NCBI RefSeq assembly: GCF_006717095.1
Contig: NZ_VFQE01000001.1
Location: 310,001-374,000, forward strand
Source: Blastococcus colisei
GTDB taxonomy: Bacteria > Actinomycetota > Actinomycetes > Mycobacteriales > Geodermatophilaceae
DNA length: 64,000 nucleotides
Direction of reading: 5' to 3'
The first letter of the stretch is position 1; every line of letters starts with the position of its first letter. A model generated the notes under the pieces. That model worked only from the letters and a program-made list of their open reading frames with translations. It was not told the DNA's origin and did not search any database. Made by a program: the position numbers and the translations under genes. This document shows positions 1 to 8,210 of the stretch, one piece after another.

Positions 1-780
1 CTCCAGGTAGGCCGGCATCAACGGCAGGCGCCGGCGCAGGCACGTCAGCGCCGAGGCCGCGCCGGGCCACAGGCCGAACAGTGTGCCGCCCATCCGCCGC
101 CGCCACTCCCGGACCTCGGCGACGACGTCGACCGGACCGGCCAGGCAGCACCCGGCGAGCGCTCCGATGCCCTTGTAGAAGCTGACGTAGGTGGTGTCGA
201 ACAGCCCCGCCACCTCCGCCGGGGTGCGTCCGTACCCCGCGGCCGCCTCCCACAGGCGTGCACCGTCCAGGTGCGCCGCGGCGCCGCGCTCGCGCGCCCA
301 GGCGACCTGGGCGACCAGGTCGTCCCAGGGCGGCAGCTGACCGCCGAGGTCCCGCTGCGGCAGCTCGACGAGCAGGGCGGCCGGCGCCTCGGCGACGGCG
401 TCCAGGTCATGGCGCAGCAGCAGCCGGTAGCGGTCCCCCACCGGCCGGCCGACCAGACCCTGCAGCCGTTCCAGCGCGCGACCCTCGTGCCGGTCGAGGT
501 GGCTCTCGGGATGGAAGAGCACGGTGCGCCGGCCGCGCCGGTCGGCGTGCACCCGCAGTGCCGCCTGCTGGGCCATCGTTCCGCTGGGCAGGTACACGGC
601 AGCGGGCTGCCCGAGCAGCGCCGCGACCTCCGCCTCCAGTTCGGCGACCACGCCGCCGTCGCCGTAGCGGTCGGGATCGGTGTCGGCCGGGATGGTCGCG
701 AGCAGGTCGGCTGCGCGCTGCGGGCCGTGTCCGGCGAGCGCGCGGTCGCAGGTCCGGCGGAGGGTGTCCAGATCGTCCAC
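1..780 (-). CDS. Threonine aldolase-like PLP enzyme (3' end beyond window)
   Basis: The 260 visible codons start at a GTG at 780 and run off the left edge, so the C-terminal quarter or so is missing (the family is about 340-350 residues). The protein has the fold-type I PLP layout of low-specificity threonine aldolases and related beta-eliminating lyases: an early DRYGDGGVVAELE segment, the HLDGARLWE motif whose Asp contacts the PLP nitrogen, and FYKGIGALAGC, whose Lys should form the Schiff base. Expected role is cleavage of L-threonine or allo-threonine to glycine and acetaldehyde, or a related beta-hydroxy amino acid reaction, in the cytoplasm. The exact substrate cannot be read from sequence. 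It is transcribed on the same strand as the thioesterase-like gene upstream (46-nt gap), so they may share a transcript. Confidence 0.8.
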   Translation of the reverse strand, partial: MDDLDTLRRTCDRALAGHGPQRAADLLATIPADTDPDRYGDGGVVAELEAEVAALLGQPAAVYLPSGTMAQQAALRVHADRRGRRTVLFHPESHLDRHEGRALERLQGLVGRPVGDRYRLLLRHDLDAVAEAPAALLVELPQRDLGGQLPPWDDLVAQVAWARERGAAAHLDGARLWEAAAGYGRTPAEVAGLFDTTYVSFYKGIGALAGCCLAGPVDVVAEVREWRRRMGGTLFGLWPGAASALTCLRRRLPLMPAYLE

Positions 781-826
781 GCCGGTCAGTCTGTCCGGCG
801 TCGATGTCCCACGTGAAACACCCGCC

Positions 827-1534
827 TCAGGACGGCGGCATCGCGAACCAGAGTGCCTGCGCCCGGGCGCACACCTCGCCGTCGGGGCCGATCAGCGCCG
901 ACGCCGTCGTGGACCGGCGCCCCTCGCGGCCGATCACCCAGGACAAGACGACGTGGTCGGTGTCCAGCCGCACCGGGGTGTCCTGGCGCGCGGTGATGGT
1001 CCCGAGCAGGTGGGGTAACGAGTCCAGTGGCGCGATCGGCTGGAACGACGGACAGTCCAGCGCCGCCCAGACCGTCTCCGGTGCGGCGGCGCCGTCCGAC
1101 GAGGGCAGCTCGGCGGTGGGCCGGAAGACTCCGGCCCAGAGGTCGGGCCGGTCCGGGAGCGGTCCGACGAACACGGCGACGGCCTCGCCGGGCGTGCGCT
1201 CGGGCCCGCAGCCGAAGCACCGGGGGAAGGGATGCCCCGTCCGCGGCGGCAGCGCGGCCTGCGCGGCCGCCGCCTCGGCGGGGGACGGCGCGGCCGGGAC
1301 CTCGAGGTCGAGCTCGGCCGGTGTCGCGACGGCCAGCACCTCGTCGCCGTCCAGGAGCTCCACGCCGGTCCCCGCGGGACGGACGTCGAGGGGCCGGTCC
1401 AGCGGAGTGGGCCGGCGCAGCCGCACGCTCACGGTGCTCGAGTCGGTCAGCGCCGCCAGCCGGCCGGCCAGGTAGCCGCCGTTGGCGGTGCCGGGTGGAC
1501 CGCAGAAGCGCCCGGCGACGGTGAGGGTCGGCAT
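827..1534 (-). CDS. Hotdog-fold thioesterase-like protein
   Basis: A 235-residue soluble protein starting at ATG 1534. The N-terminal part (GPPGTANGGYLAGRLA) and the central CFGCGPERTPGE segment resemble PaaI/4HBT-type hotdog proteins, where a small GxGCG motif precedes the second strand set. Such proteins usually hydrolyse acyl-CoA thioesters or only bind acyl-CoA. No signal peptide or membrane segment is visible. The start lies 34 nt from the divergent alcohol dehydrogenase start, so the two share a very short promoter region. Substrate unknown; a catalytically inactive hotdog protein is a real alternative. Confidence 0.6.
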   Translation of the reverse strand: MPTLTVAGRFCGPPGTANGGYLAGRLAALTDSSTVSVRLRRPTPLDRPLDVRPAGTGVELLDGDEVLAVATPAELDLEVPAAPSPAEAAAAQAALPPRTGHPFPRCFGCGPERTPGEAVAVFVGPLPDRPDLWAGVFRPTAELPSSDGAAAPETVWAALDCPSFQPIAPLDSLPHLLGTITARQDTPVRLDTDHVVLSWVIGREGRRSTTASALIGPDGEVCARAQALWFAMPPS

Positions 1535-1568
1535 CCGGGCGATGGTAGGCGCCGGGCAGGCTGGCACC

Positions 1569-2597
1569 GTGCGCGCCCTGGTCTTCGAGTCCTTCGCCGG
1601 TCCGCTGTCGGTGCAGGAGGTGCCCGTCCCCGACCCCGCGCCCGGAGGCGTCGTCGTCCGGGTGGCCGCCAGCGGGATCTGCCGCAGCGACTGGCACGCC
1701 TGGCAGGGGCACGATGCCGACGTCGTCCTGCCGCACGTGCCCGGGCACGAGCTGGCCGGCACTGTCGAGGCGGTCGGCGGGGGAATCCGCCGCTGGCGGG
1801 TCGGCGACCGGGTGACCGTGCCGTTCGTCAACGCCTGCGGCCGGTGCGCCCAGTGCGCGGCCGGCGACCACCAGGTGTGCGCCCACCAGACCCAGCCCGG
1901 CTTCACCCACTGGGGTTCGCTGGCGGAGTTCGTCGCCCTGGACGCGGCCGACGTCAACCTGGTCGCCGTCCCGGAGGAGCTCGACCTGACCACTGCGGCG
2001 GCCCTGGGCTGCCGTTACGCCACTGCCTTCCGGGCCGTCACGCAGATCGGCCGGGTGCGCCCGGGGGAGTGGGTCGCGGTGCACGGCTGTGGTGGGGTCG
2101 GTCTCTCCGCGGTGCAGATCGCGGTGGCCGCCGGCGCACGGGTCGTGGCGATCGACGTCTCGGCCGCCGCGCTCGACCTCGCCCGGCAGCTCGGTGCCGA
2201 GCACACCGTGGACGGCGGGGCCGACGTGCCGGTCGCGGTCCAGGACCTCACCGCGGGCGGTGCGCACGTCTCGCTGGACGCCCTGGGCGCACCCGTCACC
2301 TGCGGGAACTCCCTCCGCAGCCTGCGTCCCCGCGGGCGGCACGTGCAGGTGGGCCTGCTGCCGCCGGAGCAGGGGCGCGCCGAGGTGCCGATGGAGCGGG
2401 TCATCGCCCTCGAGCTCGAGGTCCTGGGCAGTCACGGCATGGCCGCGCACGCCTATCCCGGGCTGCTCGGCCTCATCGCCGCCGGCCGGCTCGACCCCGG
2501 TCGGCTAGTCACCCGCACGCTCGCGCTCGACGAGTCCGCCCCCGCCCTGGCCGACGTGGGCCGCCGCCCGGGCATCGCCGTCGTCACCTCGTTCTAG
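1569..2597 (+). CDS. Zinc-dependent medium-chain alcohol dehydrogenase
   Basis: A 342-residue MDR-family NAD(P)-dependent alcohol dehydrogenase. Visible features: catalytic zinc ligands in GICRSDWHAW and PGHELAG (Cys, His-Glu pair); the structural zinc lobe with four Cys in ACGRCAQCAAGDHQVC; and the Rossmann fingerprint GCGGVGLSAVQIA. It should interconvert alcohols with aldehydes or ketones in the cytoplasm. I chose GTG 1569 because it gives the usual N-terminus (VRALVFESF); an in-frame ATG at 1542 would add nine unlikely residues. The gene is divergent from the hotdog gene and converges on the small membrane protein gene ending at 2601. Substrate is not predictable. Confidence 0.85.
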   Translation: MRALVFESFAGPLSVQEVPVPDPAPGGVVVRVAASGICRSDWHAWQGHDADVVLPHVPGHELAGTVEAVGGGIRRWRVGDRVTVPFVNACGRCAQCAAGDHQVCAHQTQPGFTHWGSLAEFVALDAADVNLVAVPEELDLTTAAALGCRYATAFRAVTQIGRVRPGEWVAVHGCGGVGLSAVQIAVAAGARVVAIDVSAAALDLARQLGAEHTVDGGADVPVAVQDLTAGGAHVSLDALGAPVTCGNSLRSLRPRGRHVQVGLLPPEQGRAEVPMERVIALELEVLGSHGMAAHAYPGLLGLIAAGRLDPGRLVTRTLALDESAPALADVGRRPGIAVVTSF

Positions 2598-2600
2598 GCG

Positions 2601-3089
2601 TCAGCCAGGCGCACTGCCCGTCCCGGTCTCGGTCGGCAGGCTGGGCGCCGACGTCGTCGGGGTGTCCTCGTCCGTCGTCTCCTCCGGCGTCGTCGTTCCG
2701 TCGGGGGTTCCGTCGGGGGTGCCGGTGGGGGTGCCGGTGGGCGTCCGTGTCGGGGTCGACGTGGGGCCGGTCGACGGCGTGGGGGCGGTGGACGGCGCCG
2801 GATCGGTCGTCTCCTCCGGGGGCGTCGTCTCCGGGGCGGGCGTGGTCTCGACCGCGGGCTGCTCCGTGCCGGTCCCGGCCGTCGACGGCCGGTCCGGATC
2901 GGGGCGGATCTGCAGCCAGAGGGTGCCGATCGCCAGGAACAGCAGGCTCAGGACGACGGTCGACGTCCGCGCCCGCCCCAGGTGCGACGGGATCCGCGAG
3001 GGATGCCACGGGGACCGCGGGCGAGCCGTGCTCGCATCGGCGGCGACCTCGGGTTGCTGGAGCGTGGGTTGCCGGTCGGGCTCGTTCAC
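2601..3089 (-). CDS. Single-pass membrane protein with Thr/Pro-rich tail
   Basis: A 162-residue protein of unknown function. A charged N-terminus of about 40 residues is followed by one hydrophobic helix (roughly residues 45-60) and then a long low-complexity Thr/Pro/Glu/Asp tail with short repeats such as TPTGTPTGTPDGTPDG. Topology is probably N-in with the tail outside in the wall zone, like many actinobacterial stalk-like anchors. The GTG start overlaps the stop of the mechanosensitive channel gene (GTGA), so translation is probably coupled to it. No enzyme motif is seen. Confidence 0.65.
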   Translation of the reverse strand: MNEPDRQPTLQQPEVAADASTARPRSPWHPSRIPSHLGRARTSTVVLSLLFLAIGTLWLQIRPDPDRPSTAGTGTEQPAVETTPAPETTPPEETTDPAPSTAPTPSTGPTSTPTRTPTGTPTGTPDGTPDGTTTPEETTDEDTPTTSAPSLPTETGTGSAPG

Positions 3090-3979
3090 GAATCGCCCTC
3101 CTGCGTGCGATCGCCGTCGGCGGACATCCCGACGGTCGTCGGCGGCTCCACCTTCATCCCCTGCGCGCGGAACGCCAGGACGACGCGGGCGCGCAGGTCA
3201 CGGCCGACGTCGAACTGCTTGCCGGGCAGCGTGCGGGCCACCATGCGGACGTTCACCTGGTCGAGGCCGAGGCTCTCCACGCCCATCACGCTGGGCGGGT
3301 CGAGCAGCAGGGGGCGCAGCGCGGGATCGCGGAAGGCCTCCCGGCCCACCTCGCGCAGCACCTCGTTGGCGCGGTTGACGTCGACGCTGGTCGGGACGGG
3401 GACGTCGACGACCGCCCGCGCCCAGTCGCGGGACAGGTTGATCACCTTGACGATCTGCCCGTTGGGCACGGTGACGACCTCGCCGTCGGCGGAGCGCAGC
3501 CGGGTGATCCGCAGCGTCACGTCCTCCACGGTGCCCGTGGCGGGATCCATCCCGCCCACGACCTGGATCGCGACGACGTCGCCGAAGCCGTACTGGCGCT
3601 CGGTGATGATGAAGAACCCGGCCAGGACGTCGCCGACGATCCGCTGCGCGCCGAAGCCGAGCCCGACGCCCAGCACGGTCGCCGGGGCGACCAGGCCGGT
3701 GATCGGCACTCCCAGCCGGTCGAGCACGAAGAACACCGCGATCGAGTAGATGAGGACGATGGCGGCCCAGGTGAGCACCTGGGTGAGGGAGTGCCGGTGC
3801 TTGGCGGCCTCGGTACGGACGAGGGCGTCACCGCCGGTGTACCGGGCGTCGATGCGGTCGGTGATGCGGCCGCCGGCCCACGAGACGAGCCGGGCGAGCA
3901 GCACCGAGCCGAGGATGATGAGCACGACCTCGAGACCGCGGCCGGACAGCCAGTCCCGCAGCTCGATCAGCGCGTCCAT
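3086..3979 (-). CDS. MscS-family small-conductance mechanosensitive channel
   Basis: A 297-residue channel of the inner membrane that would release solutes on hypo-osmotic shock. Two N-terminal transmembrane helices (about residues 15-32 and 68-86) precede the Gly/Ala-rich pore helix TM3 (APATVLGVGLGFGAQRIVGD) and the cytoplasmic beta domain (FGDVVAIQV, VPNGQIVKVINLSRDW). Length is normal for a minimal MscS. I chose ATG 3979 because GGGAG lies just upstream and the protein then begins immediately before TM1; an in-frame start at 4042 would add 21 polar residues. The downstream Thr/Pro-rich protein is translationally coupled and could be an accessory factor, which is inference. Confidence 0.88.
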   Translation of the reverse strand: MDALIELRDWLSGRGLEVVLIILGSVLLARLVSWAGGRITDRIDARYTGGDALVRTEAAKHRHSLTQVLTWAAIVLIYSIAVFFVLDRLGVPITGLVAPATVLGVGLGFGAQRIVGDVLAGFFIITERQYGFGDVVAIQVVGGMDPATGTVEDVTLRITRLRSADGEVVTVPNGQIVKVINLSRDWARAVVDVPVPTSVDVNRANEVLREVGREAFRDPALRPLLLDPPSVMGVESLGLDQVNVRMVARTLPGKQFDVGRDLRARVVLAFRAQGMKVEPPTTVGMSADGDRTQEGDS

Positions 3980-4046
3980 GCCACTCCCGTCGGTCGATCC
4001 GTGCTCGTACTCACCTTGCTCCGTCGGCCGGGCCCGCGCCACACCG

Positions 4047-4868
4047 TCAGCGGGGCTCCACGAACAGTGACTGCGCCGACCGGCCGATCGGGCCCTCGGC
4101 GTCGAAGAGGACGGCGGTGCACTGCGCCGCGCCGGTCCCGCCCAGCGTCGTCACGGCGTCCATGCCCAGCCAGTCGCCCCGCGGTGGCCGGTGCAGGGAG
4201 ACGAGCAGGTCCACGTTGGCGAAGGTCGCCGTGGTCCAGTCCAGAACCGCTGAGATCCCGCTCGCTGCGTCGGTCATCACCAGCAGGTGCTGCAGGGGCG
4301 TCATCGGCTCGCCCGCGACCAGGGTGCAGCGCGGGGTCGTCCACGCCGAGGCCGGCCCCGGGGAATTGAAGCTGCCCGTGGGGAAGCGCCAGTCCAGCGC
4401 CCGGTGGTAGGCAACCTCGGTGGTGAAGAAGGCCGCCAGCTCGCGGCGGCTCTCCTCCGGTCCGGACGCGGCCGGGTGGGGTGCCGGCGGCTCGGGGGCG
4501 GCACCGTCGGAACGGGCCCGCATGCGCCAGGCCGACAGCCGCATCAGCGGCCGCTCGTCCCCGGCGGTGAGCACCGTCTCGACCAGTTCGATCCGCCGTC
4601 CGGGGCGGACGACCGACGCCGTGATGCGCACCGGGCCGACCGGGACCGGCGCGAAGATGTCGTAGGCCATCCGGACGGTCTGCCCGCCCTCGATGGCGCC
4701 GGCCCGCTCGGCCTCCCGCAGCAGCAGCGCCGCCGGAGGGCCGGCGTGCTGCAGCCCGGCGTCCCAGGGCCCGATGGTCAGCGCGGTGGCCAGGTAGCCG
4801 TCGTCCGTGGATTCGTAGAGGGCGGTGGGCAGCTCCATGTCCTGCAGTCTGGCGTCAGCCTCAGACAT
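4047..4868 (-). CDS. TesB-like acyl-CoA thioesterase (double hotdog)
   Basis: A 273-residue protein with the two tandem hotdog halves of TesB-like actinobacterial thioesterases. The first half holds LQHAGPPAALLLREAERAG and the second holds FNSPGPASAWTTPRC and LVSLHRPPRGDWLGMDA. It should hydrolyse medium or long acyl-CoA. Its ATG at 4868 overlaps the stop of the upstream small membrane protein by 8 nt, suggesting coupling. A second in-frame ATG at 4838 (MELPTALYES) gives the more usual family N-terminus and could be the true start. The catalytic Asp/Gln set of TesB is not obvious, so acyl-binding without hydrolysis is possible. Confidence 0.7.
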   Translation of the reverse strand: MSEADARLQDMELPTALYESTDDGYLATALTIGPWDAGLQHAGPPAALLLREAERAGAIEGGQTVRMAYDIFAPVPVGPVRITASVVRPGRRIELVETVLTAGDERPLMRLSAWRMRARSDGAAPEPPAPHPAASGPEESRRELAAFFTTEVAYHRALDWRFPTGSFNSPGPASAWTTPRCTLVAGEPMTPLQHLLVMTDAASGISAVLDWTTATFANVDLLVSLHRPPRGDWLGMDAVTTLGGTGAAQCTAVLFDAEGPIGRSAQSLFVEPR

Positions 4869-5070
4869 CGGTCCGCCGGGCCGCCCGGGCCGCGGCGGCC
4901 GTCCACACGGTGCAGAGCGCGGTGGCCGGCCACCAGAGCCCGCGCAGGTCGTCAGGCGTGGACAGCAGGAGCAGGACGGCGACGACGAGCGCCGCGCCGG
5001 CGACGGTGCCGAGGGCGAGGCCGAGCAGGACCCGGCGCCGCCGGTCGGACCACGGTGCGCGTCCGTCCAT
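4861..5070 (-). CDS. Small two-helix membrane protein
   Basis: A 69-residue hypothetical protein with a basic N-terminus (WSDRRRRV), one clear hydrophobic helix (about residues 13-36) and a second shorter one (about residues 44-60), ending in an Arg-rich tail. It overlaps the thioesterase start by 8 nt on the same strand. No known family is recognised; it is supported mainly by its transmembrane pattern and tight coupling with a real gene. Confidence 0.5.
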   Translation of the reverse strand: MDGRAPWSDRRRRVLLGLALGTVAGAALVVAVLLLLSTPDDLRGLWWPATALCTVWTAAAARAARRTDV

Positions 5071-5306
5071 GCGACCAGGAAACCCGGTGGACCTGTGGAT
5101 CGGCTGAGCGCGCCCGCCGAAGAGGTGACGCCGACCTCAACCGTTCGGGCCCGAGCGCGTTTGGGCGGGTCCCGGCACGGTCACGGTCATGGGCGCCCGT
5201 AGCGCGCGCGGAGCACTGTCAGGCATTGCTCCCCGCGGCCTCCGGGCTGTCCGTACTGCTCGTCGACCGTGAACGGAGATGCGTCGAACGCCGACGCCAC
5301 ACCACT

Positions 5307-7190
5307 GTGACGACTACCCCGACCGACAGGCCTCTCAGCGACGGCCCGGAGCCCGGCACGTCCGGCTCGGGCGCAACCCAGATGCACCCCGCGATCGCCG
5401 AGCCACCACCCATGGCGGGCGACCGCGCGGGGCGGCTGGACACCGTGGTCTTCGGCGTCGCTGCGGCACTCGCGCTCGCCTTCGTCGCCTGGGGCTTCCT
5501 GGCGCCGTCGAACCTGGGAACGGCGAGCAGCAGCGCGCTCGGGTGGGTCATCGGCAACCTCGGCTGGCTGTTCGTGGTGGTCGCCTCGGCGTTCGTCGTC
5601 TTCGTGATCTGGCTGGCGGCCAGCAAGTACGGCCGCATCCCGCTGGGCCGCGACGACGAGGAGCCCGAGTTCCGGACGACCTCCTGGATCGCGATGATGT
5701 TCAGCGCGGGCATGGGCATCGGTCTGATGTTCTTCGGCGTCAGCGAGCCCCTGTCGCACTACGTCTCGCCGCCGCCCCTGACCGTCGAGGGCGAGACCCC
5801 GGCCGCGGTGGAGACGGCGATGGCCACCACGCTCTTCCACTGGTCGCTGCACCCGTGGGCCATCTACGCCGTCGTCGGCCTGGCGATCGCCTACGGCACC
5901 TTCCGCCGCGGCCGCCGGCAGTTGATCAGCTCCGCGTTCGCTCCGCTGTTCGGCGAGCGGCGCACCTCCGGCCCGGCGGGCAAGGCCATCGACATCCTGG
6001 CGATCTTCGCCACCCTGTTCGGATCGGCGGCCTCCCTGGGGCTCGGCGCGCTGCAGATCGGCAGCGGCGCGGAGATCCTGGGCTGGGCAGGTGACCTCGG
6101 CAACTCGCTCCTGGTCGTCATCATCGCGATCCTGACGATGGCGTTCGTCGCCTCGGCGGTCTCCGGGATCGCCAAGGGCATCCAGTACCTGGCCAACATC
6201 AACATGGTCCTCGCGTTGATCCTCGCGGTGTTCGTGTTCGTCGTCGGCCCGACGGTCTTCATCCTCAACCTGATTCCCACCACGGTGGGCAACTACTTCG
6301 CCGATCTGGGCGACCTGGCTGCCCGCACCGGGGCCAGCGGCGGCGACCCGCTGGACGCGTGGCTGAGCGGCTGGACGATCTTCTACTGGGCCTGGTGGAT
6401 CAGCTGGACGCCGTTCGTCGGCATGTTCATCGCCCGGATCAGCCGCGGCCGCACCGTCCGCCAGTTCGTCACCGGCGTGCTGCTCGTGCCCAGCGTCGTG
6501 AGCCTGATCTGGTTCGCGATCTTCGGTGGCGCCGGGATCGCCGCCCAGCGGGACGGCGCCGACCTGGCCGGCGCGGGCTCGCCCGAGGCCCAGCTGTTCG
6601 GCGTCCTCGAGCAGTTCCCGCTGGCCACCGTCATGACCGTGCTCGTCATGCTGCTCGTGGCGATCTTCTTCGTCTCGGGCGCTGACGCCGCGTCGATCGT
6701 CATGGGCTCGCTGTCGGAACGCGGCACGATCGAGCCCAGCCGGAAGACCGTCGTCTTCTGGGGGCTGGTCATGGGTGCCGTGGCGGCGATCATGCTGCTG
6801 GTGGGCGAGGAGGCCCTCACCGGATTGCAGAACCTCACGATCGTCGCCGCGCTGCCGTTCGCGATCGTCATGGTCGGGCTGGCGGTGTCGCTGGCCAAGG
6901 ACCTGAGGTCCGATCCCCTGATGCTGCGGCGTGAAGTGGCTCTGGAGGCGGTGCGGCAGGCCGTCCGCCACGGGATCACCCACCACGGGGACGACTTCGT
7001 CCTGTCCGTCAAGCCGGCACCGGACGCCGACGGGGACGGTGTGCCCGACACGCCCACGGGCCGGACGCCGGCGCAGGAGGCCAAGCGGGATCGCGCCGAC
7101 GGCAGCGAGACGGTCCGGGACGTCGGCTCGCCGGTGCCGCACGGCGGCGACGCCGGCACGGGGCACGGACAGGGCTCGCCTGCCCGGTAG
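5307..7190 (+). CDS. BCCT-family betaine/carnitine/choline transporter
   Basis: A 627-residue secondary transporter with twelve predicted membrane helices. The family signature is visible in TM8 (GWTIFYWAWWISWTPFVGMF), and GMGIGLMFFGVSEP in TM3 carries the Gly-rich unwound substrate/Na+ region. It probably imports glycine betaine, choline or a similar quaternary amine for osmoprotection. N- and C-terminal cytoplasmic extensions are polar; the last 90 residues (DADGDGVPDTPTGRTPAQ and beyond) are disordered-looking and could hold an osmosensing tail, as known for BetP. GTG 5307 is chosen because the residues before it are unlike the family. The 236 bp upstream of it hold no recognisable gene. 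Confidence 0.9.
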   Translation: MTTTPTDRPLSDGPEPGTSGSGATQMHPAIAEPPPMAGDRAGRLDTVVFGVAAALALAFVAWGFLAPSNLGTASSSALGWVIGNLGWLFVVVASAFVVFVIWLAASKYGRIPLGRDDEEPEFRTTSWIAMMFSAGMGIGLMFFGVSEPLSHYVSPPPLTVEGETPAAVETAMATTLFHWSLHPWAIYAVVGLAIAYGTFRRGRRQLISSAFAPLFGERRTSGPAGKAIDILAIFATLFGSAASLGLGALQIGSGAEILGWAGDLGNSLLVVIIAILTMAFVASAVSGIAKGIQYLANINMVLALILAVFVFVVGPTVFILNLIPTTVGNYFADLGDLAARTGASGGDPLDAWLSGWTIFYWAWWISWTPFVGMFIARISRGRTVRQFVTGVLLVPSVVSLIWFAIFGGAGIAAQRDGADLAGAGSPEAQLFGVLEQFPLATVMTVLVMLLVAIFFVSGADAASIVMGSLSERGTIEPSRKTVVFWGLVMGAVAAIMLLVGEEALTGLQNLTIVAALPFAIVMVGLAVSLAKDLRSDPLMLRREVALEAVRQAVRHGITHHGDDFVLSVKPAPDADGDGVPDTPTGRTPAQEAKRDRADGSETVRDVGSPVPHGGDAGTGHGQGSPAR

Positions 7191-7225
7191 GTGGCTCGGG
7201 GCACGACGGGGACTACGTTCCCGAC

Positions 7226-8191
7226 GTGCCCCGCCCCGCCCGCCCCGCCCTCGGCTACGCCCTCACGCTGGCCGCGGCCGGGTTCTTCGCCGTCAACGGC
7301 ACGGTCTCCGCCCTCGCGCTCGAGGCGGGCATCTCCGCCCCGCGGCTGACCGCCCTGCGCTGCACCGGTGCCGCGATCGGGCTGCTCGCCGTCCTGCTGG
7401 TGACGGCGCCGGGCCGGCTGCGGGTCGGCCGCCGGGAGCTCCCCCTGCTGGCCGTGCTCGGTGTCATCGGCATCGCCATGACCCAGTACCTGTTCTACGT
7501 GGCGATCGGCCGGCTGCCGGTGGGCATCGCCCTGGTGTTCGAGTTCACCGGGACGGTGCTCATCGCCCTCTACGTCTGGTTGGTGCGCAAGGAGGAGGTG
7601 CGCAGCCGGGTGTGGGTGGCGCTCGTGCTGTCGCTGTCCGGGCTGGCGTTGGTCACCGAGATCTGGACCGGTGGCGGCTCGCTGGACGTGGTGGGGGTCG
7701 CGGCCGGGCTCGGTGCCGCCGTCGCCCTGGCGACCTACTACCTCATCGGGGAGCGGGGAACGGTCACCCGCGACCCGGTGACGTTGACCTGCTGGGCCTT
7801 CGTCGCGGCGGCGATCTTCTGGGCGGTGGCCGCGCCGTGGTGGCAGTTCGACGCCGGGGTGCTGGGCCGCAGCGTGCCCGTCTCGATCGGCTCGCTCGAG
7901 CTGTCGCTCTGGGTGCTGGTCGCCTGGATCGCGGTGATGGGCGCCATCATGCCGTTCTGGTTGTCGATCGCCGCCCTGCGCCACCTGCCGCCGACCGCCG
8001 CGGGGCTGGTGGCCACGGCCGAACCGGTGCTCGCCTCGATCGTCGCCTGGCTGTGGGTGGAGCAGGTGCTCTCCGCCTGGCAGATCATCGGCGGCGGCGT
8101 CGTCCTCACCGGGATCCTGCTCGCCCAGACCGCGCGCACCGCTCCTCCGCAGGCCCCGATGGGCGAGACCCCCGCGGCCCTGTCCAGCTGA
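7226..8191 (+). CDS. DMT/EamA-family transporter
   Basis: A 321-residue membrane protein with ten predicted helices formed by two EamA repeats (first about residues 10-145, second about 160-305). Such proteins export amino acids, nucleobases or other small metabolites; the substrate is not predictable. It starts at GTG 7226, 35 nt after the BCCT gene on the same strand. The end of its coding region forms the left arm of a hairpin that probably ends both this gene and the convergent iron-binding lipoprotein gene. Confidence 0.88.
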   Translation: MPRPARPALGYALTLAAAGFFAVNGTVSALALEAGISAPRLTALRCTGAAIGLLAVLLVTAPGRLRVGRRELPLLAVLGVIGIAMTQYLFYVAIGRLPVGIALVFEFTGTVLIALYVWLVRKEEVRSRVWVALVLSLSGLALVTEIWTGGGSLDVVGVAAGLGAAVALATYYLIGERGTVTRDPVTLTCWAFVAAAIFWAVAAPWWQFDAGVLGRSVPVSIGSLELSLWVLVAWIAVMGAIMPFWLSIAALRHLPPTAAGLVATAEPVLASIVAWLWVEQVLSAWQIIGGGVVLTGILLAQTARTAPPQAPMGETPAALSS

Positions 8192-8205
8192 GCGGGGGTC
8201 TCGCC
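8162..8205. terminator. Bidirectional hairpin terminator
   Basis: Perfect 14-bp inverted repeat: GGCGAGACCCCCGC at 8162-8175 and GCGGGGGTCTCGCC at 8192-8205, with a 16-nt loop. It lies between convergent genes ending at 8191 and 8211 and overlaps the end of the transporter gene. There is no T tract, as is common for actinobacterial terminators. Confidence 0.75.
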
Positions 8206-8210
8206 GTCGT

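Noticed and set aside
258-1475. Long open frames on the plus strand over the aldolase and thioesterase genes
   Set aside because: Translations are Arg/Pro/Ala-rich and match no family; they are antisense shadows expected at this GC content.
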